Source of the DNA: Hymenobacter frigidus
GTDB lineage: Bacteria; Bacteroidota; Bacteroidia; Cytophagales; Hymenobacteraceae
Direction of reading: 5' to 3'
Length of the DNA stretch: 64,000 nt
NCBI RefSeq assembly: GCF_014640435.1
Contig: NZ_BMGY01000006.1
Location: 1 to 64,000 of the forward strand
The position numbers and the translations under genes are program-made. Below, piece after piece: positions 51,034 through 57,456 of the stretch (position 1 is the stretch's first letter; each line of letters begins with the position of its first letter). The notes below the pieces were generated by a model. The model was not told the origin of the DNA and did no database searches. It was given only the letters and a program-made list of their open reading frames with translations.

Positions 51034-51398
51034 CGGCGCACTTCGGTTTTGGCTTGCTCGGTGCCACCGAAAAACGCCAGCGTAGCCGCGTAAATGCCGC
51101 GTACGGTAGCCGCGTTATCCCGTCGGAAATTCGATAGAAACACGTCGAATGTGGCCAGCCCGTGCTCAGGCCAGGTATGAATGCTCAGGTGCGACTCGGT
51201 GAGGGCCAGTACGGCCGTGAAGCCGCCCGCGCCACTGGTATCGGCTGGGAAGGAGTGGTAGGCTTCGCCCACTTTTTCCAGCCCGAAGGCGACTACCTGG
51301 GTATCGAAAAAGGCGCGGCAGGCTTCGGCGTCGCACAGGGAGAGGGGCGGAGCCGTGAACGTGGCCAGAATGTGCAGGCCGGGGGAGTAAGGAGGCAT
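51030..51398 (-). CDS. S-adenosylmethionine decarboxylase-like protein (SpeD homologue)
   Basis: 122 residues from ATG 51398, the family's usual length for class 1B bacterial proenzymes. The self-cleavage site is TESHLSIHTWPEHG with Ser69 (future pyruvoyl) and His74. The position 20 residues past Ser69, which is the catalytic Cys of characterised SpeD proteins (Cys83 in Thermotoga), is Ser89 here (DVFLSNF instead of DIFTCG). So processing may still work but decarboxylation chemistry or substrate may be changed. It is the first gene of the cluster and overlaps the DUF4178 start by 4 bp. A longer frame to 51605 lacks family features. Confidence 0.88.
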   Translation of the reverse strand: MPPYSPGLHILATFTAPPLSLCDAEACRAFFDTQVVAFGLEKVGEAYHSFPADTSGAGGFTAVLALTESHLSIHTWPEHGLATFDVFLSNFRRDNAATVRGIYAATLAFFGGTEQAKTEVRR

Positions 51399-51528
51399 GG
51401 GAAAGGAGCGCAGGACGAGCGCGGCGGCAAGATAGTTGGCAGAGCGGGTTGTTATTTGTCCGGAGCTTTGGCGATGAATCGCCGGCCCCGGCCGGGGCAT
51501 TACAAAAAACCGCCCTACCCATTCTTCT
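51399..51528. promoter_or_regulatory. Divergent control region of the SpeD cluster
   Basis: 130 bp between the SpeD-like gene and the divergent gene at 51529. On the minus strand TATCTTG (near 51432-51438) is one base short of TAnnTTTG; on the plus strand TTATTTG (near 51453-51459) is similar. Both are weak matches. Confidence 0.3.
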
Positions 51529-52425
51529 ATGATGGCTACTATCCATTCCGAAATCATCCTGCCTGGCCTGTCGTCCGCCTCCGGAATCGAAATTATTGGC
51601 GACACTGCTTACGTCATCGGCGACGACTCGCCCTACCTCTACCAGCTCGACGCGACCACGCTGGCGTCCACCGGTCGGGTGCCGTTGTTCGATGCCACTG
51701 GCTTTGCCACCGGCCGCATTCCCAAGCCCGAAAAACCCGACCTGGAGTGCCTGGTCGCCCTTACCTGGCCCGATGGCCGGCCCGGCTTGCTGCTGCTCGG
51801 CTCGGGCAGCCTGCCCACTCGCGCCCGCGGCTGGTTCGTGCCCACCGAGAGCCCCCAGGTGCCCGAGGCCGTGGACCTCACGGCGCTCTACGATGCCTTG
51901 CGAGCCCAGCTGCCCAGCTGCGTCGTCCTCAATCTGGAGGCTGCGGCCACCACTGCTACCGAGCTGCTGCTGTTTCAGCGCACGGTGGGGCGAGCCGATG
52001 CGGCGCTACTCTTTGTGCTGCCGCTGGCGGCGGTGCTGGACTTTTTGCAAGGAAATGCGCCGGTGCCAGCTGCGCACCAATTAGTTTTTGAACTTCCGCT
52101 GATTGACGGCTGTCCGGCGGGATTTTCCGGGGCCACGTTTGTCGATAATTGCCTGTTCGTGTCGGCATCGGTGGAAAACACCGCCGATGCCGTGCTCGAC
52201 GGCGAGGTGCTCGGCTCGTTCGTGGGGGTGCTGGACGTGCCGGCCGGCACCGCCAATTTTGCCCGCCTGGCCTGGGCCGATGGCCGCGCTTACCTGGGCA
52301 AGGTGGAGGGCTTGGCCGTGCGGCAACACTTGGCGCCCGGGCGCTTCGAGCTGGTGCTGGTGACGGATGACGACGCGGGCGGCAGCACCGCCGCAGTGGC
52401 CGAAATCAGCCTGAGTCAGGCTTAG
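51529..52425 (+). CDS. Conserved hypothetical, beta-propeller-like (possibly DUF6929)
   Basis: 298 residues, no signal peptide. Pattern of short strands with small turns: SGIEIIGDTAYVIGDDSPYLYQLDATTL, KPDLECLVALTWPDGRPGLLLLGSGS, CPAGFSGATFVDNCLFVSASVE, VEGLAVRQHL...LVLVTDDDAGGSTAAVAEI. This resembles a five- or six-bladed propeller that monitors a ligand, as in esterase-like phytase/DUF6929 proteins (from memory). It diverges from the SpeD-like gene. Its TAG stop (52423-52425) sits at the boundary of a family B element. An alternative ATG is at 51532. Confidence 0.62.
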   Translation: MMATIHSEIILPGLSSASGIEIIGDTAYVIGDDSPYLYQLDATTLASTGRVPLFDATGFATGRIPKPEKPDLECLVALTWPDGRPGLLLLGSGSLPTRARGWFVPTESPQVPEAVDLTALYDALRAQLPSCVVLNLEAAATTATELLLFQRTVGRADAALLFVLPLAAVLDFLQGNAPVPAAHQLVFELPLIDGCPAGFSGATFVDNCLFVSASVENTADAVLDGEVLGSFVGVLDVPAGTANFARLAWADGRAYLGKVEGLAVRQHLAPGRFELVLVTDDDAGGSTAAVAEISLSQA

Positions 52426-52610
52426 AAGCTCCTGTTTGGGTTAGCTAAAATCATTCTGAAACGGTCATGCTCATCTGGCGTCCGCTTGTCGAAGCATCTC
52501 TACCGTTTCGCTTGAGCCGGTGCAACGAAGCGGGAGAGATACTTCGATTCCGCGGACGCCAGATGAGCATGACGTTCTGATTGCATAACTAATTTAGAAC
52601 AAGCACTTAG
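52421..52610. repeat. Extended family B element between convergent stops
   Basis: Core arms begin GGTCATGCTCATCTGGCG (52463) and end CATGACG (52574). Outside the core, CTTAG at 52421 and CTTAG at 52606-52610 mark the ends. The right extension (52568-52610) matches 53732-53774 with three mismatches in 43 bp. The element's ends contain the stop codons of both flanking genes. Confidence 0.78.
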
Positions 52611-53515
52611 TCATGGGGCTCCACGTGCACCAGCACGTTGTACACGGCCGGCCGGGCCCGCTTTATGGCGGCTTTCACGGCCCCTGCAATGGCGTGGCCT
52701 TCGCGCACGCTGATGGTGCCGTCTACCACGATGTGCAGGTCAGCGAAGAACTCAAAGCCCATCTTGCGCACGAAGCACTTCTCCGTGGCCACCACGCCGG
52801 GCACGGCTTCGGCCAGGGCGCGGATGTCTGCCACCCAAGTACCGCCCGGGGCTTCGTCCATGATTTCGCCGAAAGCCGGCCGGAAGATGTGCCAGGCGTT
52901 GTAGAGGATGAAGCCGCAGGCCACCAGCGCGGCCCAATCGTCGGCGCTCTCGTAGCCAGGCCCACCGATGAGGGCGATGCTGATGCCCACAAACGCGGTG
53001 GCCGAGGTGATGGCGTCGGCGCGGTGGTGCCAGGCGTCGGCCTTCACGGCGCTGCTGTCCACCTCGTTGCCCACGCGCAGCACCCGGCGGTAGAGTGTTT
53101 CCTTGAGGGCAATGATGACGGCCAGCACCGCCAGCGTAAACTTAGCCGGCAACGAGTGCGGGGTTTGGATGCGCACCAGGCTCTCGTAGGCAATGTAGGC
53201 CGCGGCCGCCATCAGGGCGCCCGCCACCAGCAGGGCCGCCAGGGGCTCGGCCTTGCCGTGGCCGTAGGGGTGATTGTCGTCGGGCTCGCGGGCGGCGGTG
53301 CGCAGCCCCAGCCACACGATGCCGGAACTCACGATGTCGGTGGCCGACTCAATGGCGTCGGCAATCAGGGCGTAGGAGTTGCCCAGCACACCGGCGGTGC
53401 CCTTGCCCAGCACCAGGGCCACGTTGGCCCCGATGCCCAGCAGCGTGGAGGCTTGCCCGCGCGCGGCCCGCTCGGCGTTGGTGATGGGGGCGGCGGAAGG
53501 GGAATTGGGATTCAC
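52607..53515 (-). CDS. Cation diffusion facilitator (CDF) transporter
   Basis: 302 residues from a GTG at 53515 (a longer GTG frame begins at 53626 but adds non-conserved residues). Six membrane segments. Metal-site motifs are DAIESATDIVSSG in TM2 and DAWHHRADAITS in TM5, and HPYGHGKAEPLAAL lies in the first loop, all CDF hallmarks. The C-terminal cytoplasmic domain (about 215-302) has the ferredoxin-like fold DLHIVVDGTISVREGHAIAG. It exports Zn, Fe, Co or Mn by proton antiport. It is bracketed by family B elements on both sides. Confidence 0.9.
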   Translation of the reverse strand: MNPNSPSAAPITNAERAARGQASTLLGIGANVALVLGKGTAGVLGNSYALIADAIESATDIVSSGIVWLGLRTAAREPDDNHPYGHGKAEPLAALLVAGALMAAAAYIAYESLVRIQTPHSLPAKFTLAVLAVIIALKETLYRRVLRVGNEVDSSAVKADAWHHRADAITSATAFVGISIALIGGPGYESADDWAALVACGFILYNAWHIFRPAFGEIMDEAPGGTWVADIRALAEAVPGVVATEKCFVRKMGFEFFADLHIVVDGTISVREGHAIAGAVKAAIKRARPAVYNVLVHVEPHD

Positions 53516-53612
53516 GGTGGGGGCGGTTAGATTAATAAAACAGGCTTGCCCATCAACGGGTCGGCAGCCAAGTGGTGGATTCGGCGCCCGTCGGTGCAAC
53601 GTAATTAGGTAG

Positions 53613-53774
53613 TTAAGTGTCTGCACAAAATTAAACGAGGTATTAGGGCGTCATGCTGAGCTTGTCGAAGCATCTCTACCGCTTCGTTGAACGACCCTGA
53701 CGAAGCGGTAGAGATGTTTCGACAAGCTCAACATGACGTTCTGATTGCACAGTTAATTTAGAACAAGCACTTAG
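53613..53774. repeat. Full-length family B element (about 162 bp)
   Basis: Core arms 53649-53686 and 53701-53738 (CGTCATGCTGAGCTTGTC type, two mismatches in 38). Imperfect outer arms extend to TTAAGTG at 53613 and CACTTAG at 53768-53774, with about 30 of 43 matches. It ends where the corA relic's reading frame is cut. Confidence 0.85.
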
Positions 53775-53777
53775 CGG

Positions 53778-54026
53778 CGTAAAACACCGCAATTTTGGTA
53801 GTTAGCTTTTGGATGGTGTCGGCTTCGGCCGTTTGGGGCGTGGCGTACACCCGCAAAATTACGAAGTCCAGGCCGTTGGTGGCCTCAAAATTGGGCAGGT
53901 ACGTGGGCCTCCAGGTAGTCGCGCACCAGTGCGTCGGGCAGGTTATACTGCGTGGCCGCGGCCTGTAGCTCGCCCACTTTCGGGTTGGCGATGTCGAGCC
54001 AGGTAAAAGGGCCGGCTTGCCGGGCC
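53778..54026 (-). pseudogene. Truncated, frameshifted CorA-type Mg transporter relic
   Basis: On the minus strand the frame LLARQAGPFTWLDIANPKVGELQAAATQYNLPDALVRDYLE runs on in a different frame as PTYLPNFEATNGLDFVILRVY...IQKLTTKIAVF. Both halves match the N-terminal cytoplasmic domain of CorA/MgtE-like CorA proteins (WIDI-, LPETLVRD-, LPKYE-, FVILR-). A single extra G in a GGAGGCCCACG run explains the frameshift. The 5-prime end is lost after a stop codon, and the 3-prime end stops at the family B element. All membrane helices are missing. Confidence 0.75.
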
Positions 54027-54066
54027 AAGAGTTATTCGGTCACGGGAGCGGGGTGGCCGAAGGTCG

Positions 54067-54255
54067 TTAACGCGGAATTTCCAGCTTTCTGAACCGAGTG
54101 GCGATGATGCGCCCCGGCACACGCCCCGCCGAGCCCTGGCCCACGGTGGCGTCCATCTGCACCAGGGGGCTCACAAAGTAGCGCAAGCCCGTGTAGCAGC
54201 AAAATAGAAACACGTCCCGCGCCGGCTCCCAAGTCTTCGAAAGCTTCACCGACAC
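54067..54255 (-). pseudogene. Possible tyrosine recombinase fragment
   Basis: The minus-strand frame reads EPARDVFLFCCYTGLRY, which is the start of the catalytic core of Bacteroidota phage-type integrases (xxARDxFLFxxYTGLRYxD). The following residues (FVSPLVQMDATVG) do not continue the family, so this is a short fragment joined to other sequence. It touches the corA relic. Confidence 0.45.
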
Positions 54256-54299
54256 CGGTGCCGCTGGGGCCTCTCCAGTAGCGCCGAACCGCTCGCACG

Positions 54300-54687
54300 G
54301 CCCGGACTTTTTATTATTCCACCATCCCCGGCACCCGCCGGCTCAAGCGCTACCTACCCATCAACAGCGCCGACGGCCCAGCGCGTGTCAGCCCCGCCAG
54401 CACTCAAAGCGCCGCCTGCGCTTGGGTTTTCATAGTGGGTACCGGAATGCCTTAGTACGAATAATTCTGATGCTAAAATAACTCATCGCAAGTCCGCGTG
54501 AACGCCGTATTTCCTTCGCACAAAAATGGCCAATCGCGAGCTAGCTGCCGGTGATTGGCCATTCCAGTGTGGATTTTCATTCGCTCATTTCCCGTCGGTG
54601 ACGCGGTACCGGGAGAGGCATCCGCTTCCGGGGGGGCACCCATGCAAACCTGTCAGACGGTGCTACTTCTCGGGCCACCCCGCCGGG
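54300..54687. other. Degenerate region without a supported gene
   Basis: Holds an 11-bp inverted repeat, AATGGCCAATC (54525-54535) and GATTGGCCATT (54553-54563), and no convincing frame. Probably the remains of the elements on its left, plus the 3-prime region of the ferritin-like operon. Confidence 0.4.
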
Positions 54688-55500
54688 TTACGCCAAGAAG
54701 GGTTTGATAATCGCCAGCACTTCGTCTTTGTGCAGGGGCTCATCAAAGCTGGAGGTGGCGGCATCGCCCACATTGTAGCCCCCAATGCCCTCAATGTTGA
54801 TGAGCACCTGGCGGTGGTCAGACTCGCGCTGGTAGATGCGCTCCGTTGGCGTGCCTTTCGTGTTGTCGTCGCCCACAATCCAAGGCTTCACCTTGGCGTA
54901 GCCGTTCACCATGCGGATAAACCGGATATGGGCCGCGTGGCGGGCTTCGACGGAATGCACCTGCAGGGCGTAGGTGAGTATCGCGTTCGAGGACTTCAAC
55001 GCGCTGGCCTGGCCTTTGTAAGCGCCCACGCCGGTATCTTCGAATGCTTGGGCCACCTGCAGGAATTGCTTGTAGTCGCTGAACACGTTCGGGAAGGTGC
55101 CCTTGCCGGTGAAATCGTACTTGCCTTCGGCTACGGGCGTGCCGCCGGCCGAGGTAATGGCCTGCTGCAAAAACTTCACGTGTTTCATCTCGTGGTCGCG
55201 GATGACGTTGATTTTATCCTTGGCCGGCAATAGGCCGGGCGTGCCCACGGCGGTTTGGTAAAACCGGCTTTCCAAATGTTCCAGGGTCAGGGCAAAATTA
55301 AGTACCTCCAACACGTCGGTGGGCAGCTTCTGGCCGTAGGCTTTGTTAAACAAGCCCCCGAGGGCCACGGGCACGGCGGCGGCAGCCAGGCGCGAGCCCA
55401 CGCGAGCAAAGCGGTTGATGACACCACGGCGGGCATCCACCCGGTCGTACACCTCGGGGTCCACGCGGGCAATTTCGTCGAATAGATTGGTCAGGTTCAT
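54688..55500 (-). CDS. Ferritin-like domain protein (desiccation-related type)
   Basis: 270 residues. After a basic segment and a weak hydrophobic stretch (about 34-52), a four-helix ferritin-like fold begins: VLNFALTLEHLESRFYQ, VIRDHEMKHVKFLQ and VHSVEARHAAHIRF contain the Glu/His residues of a di-iron site. This is the PF13668 type found in PCC13-62-like desiccation proteins. The gene starts 16 bp after the stop of its paralogue at 55516, forming an operon of two. Iron or oxidative-stress role is inference. Confidence 0.85.
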   Translation of the reverse strand: MNLTNLFDEIARVDPEVYDRVDARRGVINRFARVGSRLAAAAVPVALGGLFNKAYGQKLPTDVLEVLNFALTLEHLESRFYQTAVGTPGLLPAKDKINVIRDHEMKHVKFLQQAITSAGGTPVAEGKYDFTGKGTFPNVFSDYKQFLQVAQAFEDTGVGAYKGQASALKSSNAILTYALQVHSVEARHAAHIRFIRMVNGYAKVKPWIVGDDNTKGTPTERIYQRESDHRQVLINIEGIGGYNVGDAATSSFDEPLHKDEVLAIIKPFLA

Positions 55501-55515
55501 GGCGTTTGGAGGCTA

Positions 55516-56211
55516 CTAGTGGGTGGGGAGTTCGTCAACCTTTACTTTGGTCACGAAGTATTTATCGGCCAAGGCCATTACTTGCGGCGGCGTACGTACC
55601 ACGTCCAGGCCGTTGGCATCCACCACGTCGCTGTCGGCGAAGCTGCCGAAGGCGAGCAGGTTGCGGATGGTGGCCGCGTGGCGGGCTTCGACCGACACAA
55701 TCTTGCCGGCGTGGTTGAGAAACGGCGAAAGGGCCAGCAGCTGGCCCGCTCCGTTGTAGGCCGACACCCCGAGGTCTTCAAACGTGCGGGCCGTGGTGAG
55801 CACGCTGCGGCGGTCCGTGAAATTGATGGAGGAAAAATCGAACTCCAGCTTGGGTACCTTTTTCAAGACCAGCACCTGACGAAACCATTCGCGGTGGGCG
55901 ATTTCGTCGTTGCGGATGTCGGTGAGCAGGTCTTTTTCCATTTCCGTGGCCCCAGTGTAAAACCCAGCCACCACCTTTTCATAGTAGGCCCCTTCCAGCT
56001 GCTCCAGGGCATAGGCATAGTTCAGGATGGCCAAATCATGCTTACCCACCTCCACGCTGTCCGTCTCCTCGTCTTTGTTGATGCGGCAACCGGCCGCAGC
56101 CAGCGCCACCCCCGCGAAGCCGAGCCCGGTAAACTTGAGGAAGGAGCGGCGCAGCAGGGCGGCGGGCGGCGGGGCAAGGGCCAGCGGGGTGTGCGGGGAG
56201 AGAAAGCTCAT
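55516..56211 (-). CDS. Ferritin-like Tat lipoprotein
   Basis: 231 residues from ATG 56211. LLRRSFLKFTGLGFAGVALAAAGC combines a twin-arginine motif with a lipobox (Cys near 41). The ferritin-like domain has LNYAYALEQLEGAYYEKV, IRNDEIAHREWF and VSVEARHAATIR with likely metal ligands. Paralogue of the downstream gene at 54688. The pair would place ferritin-like domains in the periplasm. A longer frame to 56373 has no support. Confidence 0.88.
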   Translation of the reverse strand: MSFLSPHTPLALAPPPAALLRRSFLKFTGLGFAGVALAAAGCRINKDEETDSVEVGKHDLAILNYAYALEQLEGAYYEKVVAGFYTGATEMEKDLLTDIRNDEIAHREWFRQVLVLKKVPKLEFDFSSINFTDRRSVLTTARTFEDLGVSAYNGAGQLLALSPFLNHAGKIVSVEARHAATIRNLLAFGSFADSDVVDANGLDVVRTPPQVMALADKYFVTKVKVDELPTH

Positions 56212-56864
56212 GGTATTTTCGGTTAAAAATGAAAAAACAGGCGCGGGCCGCGGCAATCGCCTGGTCTGCGCGGAGGCTACACAACTCCAACGAATGAGTT
56301 CGCTTAACGGGGGGACTACTTTAAAGTTGGAAATCATTGAACAGTAGGAGATAACCTCCGACTTTGTAGCCAATCGACTTGACTGCTCGTAGTGAGGTGC
56401 TTATACCCCCGCCAAAGCATCGTCAGAAGGTATTCTTACACTTTCCTTGAGGCAGCTGAAAGGGATTAGCACAAGCAAAAGATTACGCCACTATTTTTTT
56501 ATCTATTTGTCACATAACACATTGTTTTACAATACATTAATTTGCAAACCCAATCACGAGCACGCCTGACTTGGAGATTTAACCTTAGTTGTTAAACAAC
56601 GCCCAATTTTCTAACCAGGGCCGGCGGCGCTGTTGCTCCAAGCCACCAAGTATCACGAGCCGCGCCCGCGTCATGGCTTGAATAGCCCGTAATTCGAAGC
56701 TGCCAGGCGCATTGCCACACCTGCTGCTCAAGCACTAACCAAGGCCGCCAGCTAATCAACTGGTTGAAAGCTGACATAAAAGGCGGCCTGTTACGGGCCA
56801 CCTTTTTGTTCCTGGTTCACCGCTTGGTTTTTTCGGCACGGCCACGCCCGCGTTTTTAAGCCAA
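56212..56864. other. Intergenic region upstream of the ferritin-like operon
   Basis: 653 bp, AT-rich between about 56440 and 56590. It contains ATTGTTTTACAAT (near 56521-56533), a small dyad that might be a regulator site. The right part has no recognised coding sequence and borders the transposase fragment. Confidence 0.4.
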
Positions 56865-56867
56865 TTG

Positions 56868-57284
56868 TACCGCAAGCGCTGGACGATTAAGGTGTGTTTT
56901 CAGAACTTAAAAGGGCGTGGCTTTGCCCTGCGCAGCACCCCCTTGCAGGGCCGCGACAAGCTCAAAAAGCTGGTGGGCCTGGTGGTCATTGTGCTGGTGC
57001 TCGTGGCCCGTTGGGTGTCGGTGGGCCTGCCGCTGGTGCTGCTCCAGCGCCGCTACCCCTTCGACCGCCAAACCCTGCGGGCGCTGACCTGGGGCGGGCT
57101 GCGGGGCGGCATTTCGGTGGCCCTGGCCTTGTTCTTGCCCGAGTCCATGCCCCGCGACCTGATTGTGGGCGTCACCTACGTGGTGGTGATTTTCAGCATC
57201 ATCGTGCAGGGCCTGAGCATCGGGCCGCTGGTCAGGAGGCTGGGCCTGAGCACCGGCGAGGCTCCCGTCGACGCTGGACACTGA
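56868..57284 (+). pseudogene. Chimeric ORF: IS4-type transposase tail joined to CPA1 antiporter C-terminus
   Basis: An open frame of about 138 codons. Its first 38 or so residues (YRKRWTIKVCFQNLKGRG...DKLKKLVGLV) are the YREK-region tail of an IS4-family transposase. From about 56980 on it becomes the C-terminal membrane part of a CPA1/NhaP-type Na+/H+ antiporter (LTWGGLRGGISVALALFLP and VVVIFSIIVQGLSIGPLVRRLG). The two parts are in frame with no stop between them. It has no ATG (TTG at 56865), and both genes are otherwise absent, so it is most likely a relic of a deletion between an IS and an antiporter gene. Confidence 0.75.
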
Positions 57285-57354
57285 GCGCTGAGGGCATGAA
57301 CCGACTAGCCTGTTTAGCCCTTTGCCAGGTCTACTTCGAGTTGGGGGCTACGGC

Positions 57355-57388
57355 TGAAACGAGCGGACCAGCTGGCCCGCTCGTTTCA
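57355..57388 (+). terminator. Hairpin upstream of the multi-PAS kinase
   Basis: TGAAACGAGCGG and CCGCTCGTTTCA are perfect arms around ACCAGCTGGC. The same stem-loop sequence recurs at 62631-62666. Confidence 0.75.
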
Positions 57389-57456
57389 TTTCACGGCTGC
57401 CGTAGTCCTGTGCGCCTGACTTTCGTATTGACAACTCCGCCTCCAACGCTGTCTTG

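Noticed and set aside
47664..51398. Plain spermidine biosynthesis operon
   Set aside because: SpeE has a large membrane domain, SpeD lacks the catalytic Cys, and DUF350/DUF4178 are interleaved, so a simple housekeeping role is not adequate.
56592..56801. 69-codon minus-strand frame near the transposase fragment
   Set aside because: Lies in degenerate DNA; no transposase motif could be aligned on either strand.
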